A stretch of DNA of 64,000 bases. Source: Amycolatopsis balhimycina FH 1894 (GTDB taxonomy: Bacteria > Actinomycetota > Actinomycetes > Mycobacteriales > Pseudonocardiaceae). The notes under the pieces are model-generated. The model did no database searches, had not been told where the DNA came from, and worked only from the letters and a program-made list of their open reading frames with translations. The stretch's first letter is position 1, and the number at the start of each line of letters is the position of its first letter. Shown piece after piece: positions 15,001 through 22,946 of the stretch. A program made the translations under genes and the position numbers. The stretch lies in contig NZ_KB913037.1 in NCBI RefSeq assembly GCF_000384295.1, positions 288,762 to 352,761 on the forward strand. Reading direction: 5' to 3'.

Positions 15001-16377
15001 CGGCAGGTTCTGGGCGTTGTTCTGGGTGCTGTAGTTGTAGAGCCAGCTGCTCGAGCCCGCGTCGGTGACCGGGGTCCAGAAGTTGAACCCGTGCGGTACC
15101 GCCGTGGCCGGGAAGTTGTTGCCCCGGGAGAACGTGCCGTTGGCCATCGTGCCCCGCGTGGTGATCACGTTGTCACTCGGGCGGAGGCTCGCCGGTGGCG
15201 TCGGAGTGGCCGAGACCTTGACGTCGTCGAGCCACCCCTGCAGTGAGCCGGGGCCGTTCGGGTTGTCGTAGCCGACGAGGATCCGGTCGATCGTCTTGCC
15301 CTTGGCGACCTGCCCGATCGCCGAACGCACCAGGTTCCACTGGTTGGCGTAGAGCACCTTCGACGCGCCCTGGCCCTCCGGCGTCAGCGGGAAGCCGTAC
15401 TGGTCGGTCGCGCCGAGGTCGCGCAGCTGGGTGCCGTCGGTGAAGACCAGGTCGAGCGCGACGTTCGTGCTCGGGTACTTCAGGTCGCCGGTGATGAACT
15501 GCGGCTGCACCTCGTACGACAGCTCGGTCGAGGCGACGACCGGGATGTTCACGTCGAAGATCTTGTTGTACGACCAGCCGTGCCCGGCCGCGGTCTGGCT
15601 GCCCGAGTAGCGGAACGCCTTGAGCCCGGTGAAGCCGGCGCGGTTCTTGTTCGTGTACCCGCTGGTCGGGCCGGAGTCGACGAAGCTGCGCATGTTCGGC
15701 AGCGGCGGTGGTGCGGGCTCGTCGTTGGCCAGCAGCAGTTCCGACAGCTGCAGGATCGGGCCGCCGTTGTTGCGCGTGACGTTGAGCCGGAAGTACTTGT
15801 ACGGCGCGGCCGGCGCGGCCAGCTTGTAGTCCTTCTGCTGGAACCGCGCGGTGAACGCCTGGTCGGTCTGGGAGTCCAGGTCGGTCCACGCGCTCGCGTC
15901 GTTCGAGCCCTGGAGCGTCCAGTCCTTCGGGTCGCGCTCGGCGAAGTCGTTGGCCGAGGAGATCGCGTAGTGCGTGATCGAGGTGCCCTCCGACAGCGTG
16001 ATCTGCGCCCACGCCGTCGGGTCCCACGACAGCCACTTCGTGTCCGTGGTGCCGTCGACGAGGTTCGACACCACCTCGCCGCCCGAGGTGTTCTCGCTGC
16101 TCGCGCTGGTCTCGGTGACCTTGCCGCGGATGTCGCCCGGGATGGAGGTGCCGTTGGCGCCGTTCACGCCGGACGCGCGTGGCTTGCCCGCCGCGTCGGT
16201 GTCGACCGCGTCGGTCCACGTCGGCTGGACGTCACCCGCCTCGAAGGAGGACGAGAAGTCGGGGGGAAGAGCGTCTTCGGCGGCGGCCGCCGAGGCCGCG
16301 GGAAGGGCGACCAGGCCGGCGGCGACCACGGCGGCGGTCACCAGGAAAACGACCGGCGGTCTGGCGCTTCGGGGCAT
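12064..16377 (-). CDS. Secreted GH92 alpha-mannosidase with carbohydrate-binding and beta-helix regions
   Basis: The product is 1437 aa. There is a Sec signal peptide (about 1-33, ending ASA). A discoidin-like F5/8C domain (about 85-215) and a lectin-like segment (about 225-390) come next. The GH92 catalytic region spans about 400-1130, including FWDTYRTTWP (about 736) and GYAGDEDNGEQSAWWTFSAL (from about 1039), the acidic family signature near the catalytic site. A second F5/8C-like domain (about 1150-1290) and a C-terminal repeat of GPVALTG/GPLAATG strands that reads as a right-handed beta-helix complete it. GH92 enzymes are Ca2+-dependent exo-alpha-mannosidases acting on mannans or N-glycans. 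It is divergent from a secreted tannase-type esterase, so a joint role in plant or fungal polymer degradation is likely. Confidence 0.92.
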   Translation of the reverse strand: MPRSARPPVVFLVTAAVVAAGLVALPAASAAAAEDALPPDFSSSFEAGDVQPTWTDAVDTDAAGKPRASGVNGANGTSIPGDIRGKVTETSASSENTSGGEVVSNLVDGTTDTKWLSWDPTAWAQITLSEGTSITHYAISSANDFAERDPKDWTLQGSNDASAWTDLDSQTDQAFTARFQQKDYKLAAPAAPYKYFRLNVTRNNGGPILQLSELLLANDEPAPPPLPNMRSFVDSGPTSGYTNKNRAGFTGLKAFRYSGSQTAAGHGWSYNKIFDVNIPVVASTELSYEVQPQFITGDLKYPSTNVALDLVFTDGTQLRDLGATDQYGFPLTPEGQGASKVLYANQWNLVRSAIGQVAKGKTIDRILVGYDNPNGPGSLQGWLDDVKVSATPTPPASLRPSDNVITTRGTMANGTFSRGNNFPATAVPHGFNFWTPVTDAGSSSWLYNYSTQNNAQNLPQLQAFSVSHEPSPWMGDREAFQVMPSAAAGVPDANRDARALPFKHSDETARAHYYGVQFQNGIKTEIAPTDHAAMMKFSFPGADSSLIFDSVNNSAGLTLDTAAGTLSGYTDTGVYAGAGRMFVYATFDKPVTAGGKLTGQGRDAVTGYLRFDAGADKTVNMRIATSLISVDQAKQNLAQEIAPAATFDSVRDAAQRAWDDQLKVIEVEGASKDQLTTLYSNLYRLFLYPNSQFENTGTAQKPAYKYASPVSPKTGADTATRTGSKIADGQMYVNNGFWDTYRTTWPAYSLLTPDMAGKMVDGFVQQYRDGGWISRWSSPGYADLMTGTSADVAFADAYLKGVRNFDVKSFYDAALKDATVTPPNNAVGRKGIDEGIFLGYSPNTAEHGFSWSIEGYVNDFGIANLSKKLYDEAPASDPRKQEYLTNYEYFTNRAQQYVNVFDPGVGFFQGRDAAGKFSRSPQDYDPRVWGIDYTETDGWGMAFSVPQDGQGLANLYGGKAGLAKKLDAFFADQETANFPGSYGGVIHEMREARDVRMGQLGHSNQASHHTLYMYDYAGQPSKTQAKVREALSRLYTGSEIGQGYAGDEDNGEQSAWWTFSALGFYPLQMGSPNYAIGSPLFKKATIHLAGGKNLVINAPANSAKNVYVQGVKVNGKAYSSTSLPQDLIARGGTIDFAMGPNPSSWGTGPNDAPKSITTGDAVPAPLHDETGPGRGTLSTSDGSDAAALVDNTSRTQAAVTGAVQYQLNSTDEAVTHYTLTSQTGAGDPKSWTLKGSYDGKTWAVADQQANQGFSWRQQTRAFKVANPAHYAYYKLEVTATSTGAPASLAEFELLGKPDAACTRTITGASNGPLSVTSGTVCLQDATVSGPVTVSGGASLVVRGGEIKGPLAATGAGQVVLNRTKVDGPVALTGTTGQVAIELTQVGGPVALTGNHGPVLTSSTVGGPLACALNSPAPTDYDLPNTVRGPAAGQCAKI

Positions 16378-16525
16378 CGTTGCTCCAAGCTCTGGAGGAC
16401 GGATTCACGGGCGCCGCGCTGGCGGGACCGGCGGCGCCCAGGAAGCGAAACGCGCGGGTGACATCGATGTCAAGGCCGCCCGCCAAACCTGGCCAGAACT
16501 GGACAACGCGGAAATCGGGGGCCCG
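16378..16525. promoter_or_regulatory. Divergent promoter region of two secreted-enzyme genes
   Basis: A 148-bp spacer separates the GH92 (minus) and tannase-family (plus) start codons and must hold both promoters. I see no clear operator palindrome in it. Confidence 0.4.
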
Positions 16526-18151
16526 ATGAGACCGTTCAGGATCTTCACCGCCATCGCCACGCTGACACTCGCCACCATCACGTTCGCCCCGGCAGCCACC
16601 GCCGCGACGGAGTCCGCCGTCCGGCCGGTGACCGCCTGCGCCGGCCTGGCCCACGGGTACGCCCTCTCGGGCGCGGCCACGCACGTCACCTCGGCGGCCG
16701 TCGTCGCGGCCACCGGCACCGACCCCGAGTACTGCGGGGTGAAGGGCTACGTCGAACCCGCCGTGCAGTTCGAGCTGCGCCTGCCCACCAAGACCTACGC
16801 CGGCCGCTACCTCCAGTACGGCTGCGGCGGCTTCTGCGGCCTGGTCAACCCACCCGAGTTCGCCGACTGCGGCCTGCCCCACGGTGGCGACGTCGCGGTC
16901 GCCGCCACCGACGACGGGCACGTCGGCAAGACCCCCGCCGTCGTCGACGACGGCAGCTGGGGCGCGAACGACCAAGCCGCCCGCGACGACTTCGAGTTCC
17001 GCGCACCCCACGTGGTCTCACGCGCCTCGAAGGCGATCATCCAGGCGTTCTACGGTGCCCCGCCGAAGAAGTCCTACTTCACCGGCTGCTCCGACGGCGG
17101 CCGCGAAGGCCTCCAGCTGGCCCAGCGCTACCCGGCCGACTTCGACGGCGTCGTCGCCGGCGCACCCGCGAATTACTGGAGCCCGCTGCTGGAGTTCCAG
17201 GCCTGGCTCGCGCGGGTCGACACCGCCGCCGACGGCAGCCCGATCCTCACCGCGGCGAAGCTGCCGGCCCTGCACAACGCCGTGCTCGCCGCCTGCGACC
17301 GCCTCGACGGGCTCGCCGACGGCCAGCTCGACGACCCGCGCGCCTGCCACTTCGACCCGGCGGCACTCACCTGCGCCGGCGCGGACACGCCGTCGTGCCT
17401 CACCCCGGCCCAGGTCGCGGCGACCCGCAGGATCTACTCGCCACCCACCGACGGCCACGGCACGCTGCTCTACCCCGGCGGCGAACAGCCGGGCTCGGAG
17501 CTGTCCTGGGCCGGCTGGATCATCCCGACCCCCGAGACCGGTGGCGTCAGCTTCGCTCGCAGCCTCGCCGACAACTACCTGCGCTACCTCGGCTACCCGA
17601 TCGGCGCGCCGGCCTCGACCGTCGGCACCTTCGCCTTCACCAAGCGCGAGTTCGACCGGCTCACCCCCGAAGGCGTCCGGTACAACGCGATGAGCCTCGA
17701 CCTGTCGGCGTTCCAGCGGCGCGGCGGCAAGCTCGTGCTCTGGCACGGCTGGGCCGACGAGGCCATCCCGCCGGCCGGCACGCTCGACTACTACCAGCGG
17801 CTCACCCACGGCCACGGCCAGGACTGGGCGCGGCTGTTCATGGTCCCGTCGCTCTACCACTGCGGCGGCGGCACCACGCTCACCGAGTTCGACCCGCTGA
17901 AGGAACTGGTCGCCTGGGTGGAACGCGGCGCCGCGCCCACGGTGGTCACCGCGACCGGCCGGGACGCCACCGGCCACGTCACCCGCACCCGGCCGGTGTT
18001 CACCTACCCGCAGCGCGCGGTCTACGACGGCACCGGCAGCATCGACGACGCGGCCAACTTCCGCCCGGCGCCGCCCACGGCACCGGTCCGCGACGTCGTC
18101 CACTGGGCGGGCGACGGGCTGTACGCGATCCCGGGCCCCATCGCGCGGTAA
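16526..18151 (+). CDS. Secreted tannase/feruloyl-esterase family hydrolase
   Basis: The product is 541 aa with a signal peptide (about 1-27, TFAPAATA). The alpha/beta-hydrolase core shows the family's nucleophile motif GCSDGGREG (Ser about 189), an acid in HGWADEAIPP (about 408), and a histidine in SLYHCGGG (about 443). Cys residues in CGGFCG and the GCS/YHC pair match the disulfide that brings Ser and His together in tannases. These enzymes cleave ester bonds of gallate or ferulate from plant polymers. The ATG at 16,526 starts the signal peptide directly; the long upstream open frame is a shadow of GH92. It is likely co-regulated with GH92 across the shared promoter. Confidence 0.9.
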   Translation: MRPFRIFTAIATLTLATITFAPAATAATESAVRPVTACAGLAHGYALSGAATHVTSAAVVAATGTDPEYCGVKGYVEPAVQFELRLPTKTYAGRYLQYGCGGFCGLVNPPEFADCGLPHGGDVAVAATDDGHVGKTPAVVDDGSWGANDQAARDDFEFRAPHVVSRASKAIIQAFYGAPPKKSYFTGCSDGGREGLQLAQRYPADFDGVVAGAPANYWSPLLEFQAWLARVDTAADGSPILTAAKLPALHNAVLAACDRLDGLADGQLDDPRACHFDPAALTCAGADTPSCLTPAQVAATRRIYSPPTDGHGTLLYPGGEQPGSELSWAGWIIPTPETGGVSFARSLADNYLRYLGYPIGAPASTVGTFAFTKREFDRLTPEGVRYNAMSLDLSAFQRRGGKLVLWHGWADEAIPPAGTLDYYQRLTHGHGQDWARLFMVPSLYHCGGGTTLTEFDPLKELVAWVERGAAPTVVTATGRDATGHVTRTRPVFTYPQRAVYDGTGSIDDAANFRPAPPTAPVRDVVHWAGDGLYAIPGPIAR

Positions 18152-18192
18152 ACACATCCCGCGGGTCCGGCGTCGCCGCTAAAGTCGCGATC

Positions 18193-18831
18193 ATGACGAC
18201 GCCGGACCCCGCCGACCGAGTGCTCGCCCGCGCCTCCCTCGCCGAAGGCGACCCGACCGGGTGGTTCGAGCGGCTCTACACCGCCGCCGCCCGGGGCGAA
18301 GCCGAGGTGCCGTGGACGCGAGGCAAGCCGAACCCCGAGCTGGCCGCGTGGGCGCGGCGCCACCCCGGCGAAGGCCGCCGCGCCCTGCTCGTCGGCAGCG
18401 CTCTCGGCGACGACGCCGAACAGCTGGCCGCGGCCGGTTGGGCCGTGACGGCGTTCGACGTCGCCCCGACCGCCGTCGAGAGCGCCCGCGCCCGCTTCCC
18501 GGAATCACGAGTGGACTATGTGGTGGCGGATCTGCTGAACCCGCCGGGGGAGTGGCACCACGCGTTCGACCTGGTCGTGGAGATCATCAACATCCAGGCG
18601 ATGCCCCGCGCCTTCCGCGCCGCGGCGGTCGCCGCCCTGGCCGGATTCCTGGCGCCCGGCGGCACGGCGCTGGTCTCGGAGGTGGCGGAGGAGAACAACG
18701 AGCCCGAGCCGGGACCGCCGTGGCCGTTCAGCCGCGCGGAGATCGAGTCCGTCGCCCAGGACGGCGTCCGGCTGGTGAGCCTGGAGACGATCCGCGACGG
18801 CGATCGCTACTGGGCGACGTTCACACGCTAG
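18193..18831 (+). CDS. TPMT-like class I SAM-dependent methyltransferase
   Basis: The product is 212 aa. RALLVGSALGDDAEQLAAAG is the SAM-binding glycine region (motif I), DVAPTAVESARARFP contains the acidic ribose-binding residue, and DLLNPPGEWHHAFDLVVEI is motif IV. The layout resembles thiopurine S-methyltransferase-like enzymes of actinobacteria; the substrate is unknown. The ATG at 18,193 follows the tannase stop by 41 bp, possibly in one transcript. The 3' end overlaps the convergent M20 peptidase by 11 bp. Confidence 0.85.
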   Translation: MTTPDPADRVLARASLAEGDPTGWFERLYTAAARGEAEVPWTRGKPNPELAAWARRHPGEGRRALLVGSALGDDAEQLAAAGWAVTAFDVAPTAVESARARFPESRVDYVVADLLNPPGEWHHAFDLVVEIINIQAMPRAFRAAAVAALAGFLAPGGTALVSEVAEENNEPEPGPPWPFSRAEIESVAQDGVRLVSLETIRDGDRYWATFTR

Positions 18832-20119
18832 CGAGGAACCGGGACAGCACGCGCGTGCCGAAGTGCAGGCCCGCCACCGGCACCCGCTCGTCCACCCCGT
18901 GCGCCATCGCCCGGTACGGGAACCCCTTCGGCAGCCACAGCGGCGCGAACCCGTAGTTGTCGATGCCCAGCTTCGCGAACGCCTTCGCGTCGGTGCCCCC
19001 GCCCAGGCAATAGGGCACGACGACCGCTTCGGTGTCCTCCGCGCGCAAAGCCGCCGCCATCGCCGAGAACCACGGCGAGTCCACCGGCGCCTGCACCGGC
19101 GGCTGGTGCGCGACGAACTCCCGCGTGACGCCCTCGCCGAGCAGCTCGTCCAAAACCGCGAACAACGCGTCCTCGGTACCCGGCAGCACCCGCACGTCCA
19201 CCTGCGCCGAAGCCGTCGACGGGATCACGTTCACCTTGTAGCCCGCCTCCAGCATCGTCGGCGTCGTGCTGTTGCGGACCGTCGGTACCACCAGCGAGCC
19301 CGCCGGGCCCAGCGCCGCCACCGTCGCGTCCACACCGTCCGAAGAGGACAGATCCACCGGGACGCCCAGCGCCGCGCCGGTGCGTTCGATGAACGCCCGC
19401 ACCGCCGGCGTCAGCGACACCGGCCAGCGGTGCGCGGCGATCCGGTGCAGCGCACCCACCAGCCGGGTGACGGCGTTCTCGTCGTTCGGGCGCGACCCGT
19501 GCCCGGCGCGGCCGCGGGCGGTCAGGCGCAGGTGCGCCGTCCCGCGCTCGGCCGTCCCGACCGGGTACAGGTGCACGTCACGGCCGTCGGCGGCCGGCAC
19601 GTGGTAGGTGTAGCCGCCTGACTCGCTGATCGCCGCTTCGCAGCCCTCGAACAGCGAAGGATGCTTGGCCACCAGCCAGTGCGCGCCCCAGTCGCCGCGG
19701 TCCTCCTCGTCGGCGACGAACGCCAGCACCAGCTCACGCCGCGGCCGCACCCCGCCCGCCAGGGCGGCCAGCACCATCGCCACGAAGTCCTTCATGTCGG
19801 TCGCGCCGCGGCCCCACAGGTACCCGTCGCGCACCTCACCGGCGAACGGCGGCACCGACCAGTCCGCGGCGTCCGCCGGGACGACGTCGAGGTGCCCCTG
19901 CACCAGCAGCGCGGGCAGCGACGGATCAGTGCCCGGAACGCGCGCGATCACGCTGGCCCGGCCGGGCGCGGCCTCGAGGATCTTCGACGGGACGCCCAGG
20001 CCGTCGAGGAACGCGGCCACGTACTCCGCGGCCGGCCTCTCACCCGAAGCGTCCCCGCCGCCGCGGTTGGTGGTGTCGAACCGGATCAGGTCCGCGCACA
20101 GCTCGACGACGTCAGCCAT
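18821..20119 (-). CDS. M20/M25/M40-family metallopeptidase
   Basis: The product is 432 aa. The di-zinc M20 signatures are present in order: VQGHLDVVPAD (His and Asp, about 75), GRGATDMKD (bridging Asp), ADEEDRGDWGAHWL (catalytic/metal Glu pair), and a C-terminal HG motif (AMAHGVDERVPVAGLHFG). A dimerisation insert occupies about 190-300. Such enzymes hydrolyse dipeptides or N-acyl amino acids in the cytoplasm. Its start overlaps the stop of the M55 D-aminopeptidase by 8 bp, so the two are translationally coupled. The pair faces a peptide importer across a divergent promoter. Together they probably digest imported peptides. Confidence 0.92.
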   Translation of the reverse strand: MADVVELCADLIRFDTTNRGGGDASGERPAAEYVAAFLDGLGVPSKILEAAPGRASVIARVPGTDPSLPALLVQGHLDVVPADAADWSVPPFAGEVRDGYLWGRGATDMKDFVAMVLAALAGGVRPRRELVLAFVADEEDRGDWGAHWLVAKHPSLFEGCEAAISESGGYTYHVPAADGRDVHLYPVGTAERGTAHLRLTARGRAGHGSRPNDENAVTRLVGALHRIAAHRWPVSLTPAVRAFIERTGAALGVPVDLSSSDGVDATVAALGPAGSLVVPTVRNSTTPTMLEAGYKVNVIPSTASAQVDVRVLPGTEDALFAVLDELLGEGVTREFVAHQPPVQAPVDSPWFSAMAAALRAEDTEAVVVPYCLGGGTDAKAFAKLGIDNYGFAPLWLPKGFPYRAMAHGVDERVPVAGLHFGTRVLSRFLASV

Positions 20120-20939
20120 AGATGCCCTGCACCGCCCCCGCCGCGACCGCCGTGACGACCTTGAACGCCTTCATCGCCTCGGTCATGTTCACCGCGTCGA
20201 ACCCGATGCGGCGCGTCCCGATCTGCTCCACCGTCGGGATCACCGCCGTCGCCTGCGCCAGGTGGCTCGCGTCGAACTCCACCTCCATCCGGTGGGCCCC
20301 GACCCGGCGTTCCTCGCGCCCGGCCCGCGCCATCGCGTCGGCCGCCGCGCCGGTCAGCAGCTCCGCCGTGCGCGACGGTGGCAGGCAGATCGCCGCATAG
20401 CGGCTCACGCACTCCTTCACCTGGACCAGCTCCGACTCCGGAGCGTAGTCACGGGCGTCGTCACACGTTTTGTCGTCACCCGAAACGAGCAGGACAGGCA
20501 CGCCGTACTCCGCGGCCACGGCCGCGTTCAGGCGGCCCTCGCTCGCCGGGACGTCGTCCAGCCACACCCCGGTGATCTGGTTCTCCAGGTAGGTGTGCGA
20601 GAGCACCCCGTCGAACCCGGCCCCGGCGTGGTAGCCGAGGAACACCACACCGTCCACACCGGAATCGACGCCCTGCATCATCGACAGCGGCTTGTGCCGC
20701 CCGGTCAGCATCCGCGCCCGCGGGTCGAGGTCCTCCAGCAGCAGGTTCCGCTGCGACGAATGCGCCTCGTTGACCAGGACATCACCGGCTCCGGCCGCGA
20801 ACAGCCCCGCCAGCACCGCGTTGACGTCGCCGGTGAACAACCGCCGGAAGCGGTCCCACTGCGGCGAACCGGGCACGACGTCGTCGGTCCACGTGACGCC
20901 GGTGGCGCCCTCCATGTCCGCCGAGATCAGGATGCGCAT
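20112..20939 (-). CDS. M55-family D-aminopeptidase (DppA-like)
   Basis: The product is 275 aa. It begins MRILISADMEGATGVT, with the Asp/Glu metal ligands typical of M55. NEAHSSQRN and LGYHAGAGFDGVLSHTY carry the His ligands and active-site residues. In Bacillus subtilis the M55 enzyme DppA, encoded with the dipeptide ABC transporter, cleaves D-Ala-containing peptides in a decameric zinc enzyme. The same pairing is seen here, with the transporter divergent. The frame extends to 21,047, but the ATG at 20,939 begins the conserved strand. Likely role: recovery of D-amino acids from cell-wall peptides. Confidence 0.92.
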   Translation of the reverse strand: MRILISADMEGATGVTWTDDVVPGSPQWDRFRRLFTGDVNAVLAGLFAAGAGDVLVNEAHSSQRNLLLEDLDPRARMLTGRHKPLSMMQGVDSGVDGVVFLGYHAGAGFDGVLSHTYLENQITGVWLDDVPASEGRLNAAVAAEYGVPVLLVSGDDKTCDDARDYAPESELVQVKECVSRYAAICLPPSRTAELLTGAAADAMARAGREERRVGAHRMEVEFDASHLAQATAVIPTVEQIGTRRIGFDAVNMTEAMKAFKVVTAVAAGAVQGIYG

Positions 20940-21108
20940 GCCGGGCACTCTAGCCAGCCCGCACCCGCCCCGGGCGCGGAATCGCCGATCACGGTGCGTG
21001 ACAAATTCCGATCGATAACGATCGGACACCTGCCGAGGCGGCAACATATTGCGCGGTTGTCCCGGTATGTGGTTACTTCTCGTCCTTGGGGAGGCTCACA
21101 GCGAGACG
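20940..21108. promoter_or_regulatory. Divergent promoter/operator of the peptide-scavenging genes
   Basis: A perfect palindrome TCCGATCG-ataa-CGATCGGA (21,007-21,026) and a smaller GCAA-cata-TTGC sit between the M55/M20 operon and the ABC importer. They are probably an operator coordinating both directions. No regulator gene is adjacent. Confidence 0.5.
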
Positions 21109-22944
21109 ATGGGGTGGTTTTTGGTGCATTTCCAACGCAGGGTCGGGCGGCTCGGCCGCGTGGGCGCGGTGTTCGCCGCAGCGGCGCTGAGCGCGATCCC
21201 GCTCGCCGCGCCCGCCCACGCCCAGCAGGGCAAGGTGCTGCGCGTCGCGCTGACCACCGGCATCGACCACCTCAACCCGTTCACCGCCGGCCTGGCCGCC
21301 TCGACGCAGGTCGGCCGGTTCATCTACGAGTTCCTGACCATCCCCTCCGCGGAGACCGCGCAGGCCTCGCCCGCCCTCGCCGAGTCGTGGACCCCCTCGG
21401 CCGACAAGCTCACCTGGACCTACAAGATCCGCTCCGGCGCCAAGTGGAGCGACGGGCAGCCGGTCACCGCCAAGGACGCCGCGTTCACGTTCAACCGGAT
21501 GATGACCGACGAGAACGCCCGCACCGCCAACGGCAACTACGTCACCAACTTCGACACGGTCACCGCGCCCGACGACACCACGCTGGTCATCAAGACCAAG
21601 ACCGTGCAGTCGGACATGAACCTGCTCGACGTCCCGATCGTGCCCGAGCACGTCTGGGCGCCGATCAAGGACCTCAACGCCCCGGAGACCGACACGATCC
21701 CGGTCGTCGGCGTCAACGACGGCCCGTACCAGCTGACCGAGTACAAGCAGAACGAGTACGTCAAGTTCAAGGCCAACAAGAACTACTGGCGCGTCGCGCC
21801 GCAGGTCGACGAGCTGCAGCTGCTGGTGTTCAAGGACTCCGAAGCCGCCGTCAACGCCCTGCGCCAGGGCGAGGTCGACGTCATCAACCGGCTCACCGCC
21901 ACCCAGTTCAACGCCCTCAAGGGCCAGCCGAACATCGCCACCAACGCCGCTCCCAGCCGCCGCTACGACGAGATCAACCTCAACTTCGGTGTGCAGAACA
22001 GCGACAACCAGCCGATCGGGGACGGCAACCCGGTGCTCAAGGACCTCCGGCTGCGCAAGGCGATCCTCCAGGCCATCGACAAGCAGGCGGTCGTCGACCG
22101 CGTCGCCAACGGCTTCGCGCAGCCCGGCAGCGGCATCGTCCCGCCGGTCTTCCAGACCTACCACTGGGAGCCCGCCGCGAACGAGCAGGTGAAGACCGAC
22201 CTCGCGGCGGCCGGCACCGCCCTCGATCAGGCCGGCTACGCCAAGGGCCCCGACGGCGTCCGCGTCGCCCCCGGCGGCGCGAAGCTGGAGCTGCGGCTGA
22301 CCGGGCACGCGAACCGGCCCTACGACCAGCGCCTCGCGCAGTACGTTTCGGGCTGGCTCAAGGACATCGGCATCACCGTCAAGCAGGAGCTCGTCTCCGA
22401 CGACGAGCTGAACGACCGCACCAACGCCGGCAAGTACGACCTCGCCATCTCCGGTTACGCCACCAACCCGGACCCGGACTCCGCGCTGCAGCTGCACGTC
22501 TGCGCGGCCCGGCCCAACGCCCAGGGCAAGGGTGCGACCACCGACACCTTCTTCTGCGACCCCGAGTTCGACAGGCTGCGCGCCCAGCAGCTGGCCGAGA
22601 CCGACGACGCCAAGCGCGCCGGCATCGTCAAGCAGGCCCAGGCCCGCCTGGCGAGCCAGGCCGTCAACATCGTGCTGGACTACCCGAACGCGCTCGAGGC
22701 CTACCGCTCGGACAAGTTCTCCGGCTTCACCAAGCAGCCGCAGCCCAACGGCGCGATCCTCGAGCAGTCCGGCTACTGGGGCGTCTACGGCGCCACCCCC
22801 GCCGGCAGCCAGGCCGCCGCCGCGGACTCCGGCAGCGGCGGCACCGTCCTGTGGATCGTCATCGGCGCGATCGTCGTGGTGATCATCGTCGTCGGCGGGG
22901 TCGTCATCAGCCGCCGCGGCAAGACCTCCGAAGACCGCGAGTAA
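21109..22944 (+). CDS. ABC peptide-importer substrate-binding protein with C-terminal membrane anchor
   Basis: The product is 611 aa, a family-5 (DppA/OppA) extracellular solute-binding protein: LRVALTTGIDHLNPFT start of the fold, LAESWTPSADKLTWTYKIRS and GAKWSDGQPVTAKDAAFTF signature, and the two-lobed core to about 560. The N-terminal signal peptide ends APAHA with no lipobox cysteine. Instead the C-terminus carries a transmembrane helix (about 577-600, LWIVIGAIVVVIIVVGGVVI) and a short basic tail, so the protein is membrane-tethered from the C-terminal end. I chose the ATG at 21,109 over an upstream start because the signal peptide begins there; GGGGAGG lies 14 bp upstream. First gene of the importer operon. 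Confidence 0.88.
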   Translation: MGWFLVHFQRRVGRLGRVGAVFAAAALSAIPLAAPAHAQQGKVLRVALTTGIDHLNPFTAGLAASTQVGRFIYEFLTIPSAETAQASPALAESWTPSADKLTWTYKIRSGAKWSDGQPVTAKDAAFTFNRMMTDENARTANGNYVTNFDTVTAPDDTTLVIKTKTVQSDMNLLDVPIVPEHVWAPIKDLNAPETDTIPVVGVNDGPYQLTEYKQNEYVKFKANKNYWRVAPQVDELQLLVFKDSEAAVNALRQGEVDVINRLTATQFNALKGQPNIATNAAPSRRYDEINLNFGVQNSDNQPIGDGNPVLKDLRLRKAILQAIDKQAVVDRVANGFAQPGSGIVPPVFQTYHWEPAANEQVKTDLAAAGTALDQAGYAKGPDGVRVAPGGAKLELRLTGHANRPYDQRLAQYVSGWLKDIGITVKQELVSDDELNDRTNAGKYDLAISGYATNPDPDSALQLHVCAARPNAQGKGATTDTFFCDPEFDRLRAQQLAETDDAKRAGIVKQAQARLASQAVNIVLDYPNALEAYRSDKFSGFTKQPQPNGAILEQSGYWGVYGATPAGSQAAAADSGSGGTVLWIVIGAIVVVIIVVGGVVISRRGKTSEDRE

Positions 22945-22946
22945 GC

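Noticed and set aside
12571..15246. Long plus-strand ORF across the GH92 gene
   Set aside because: Arg/Val/His-rich antisense shadow produced by high-GC codon bias; GH92 on the minus strand has full domain support.
19665..22946. Long plus-strand reading frame running into the DppB gene
   Set aside because: The front is an Arg-rich shadow of the M20, M55 and binding-protein genes; real DppB coding starts at 22,947.
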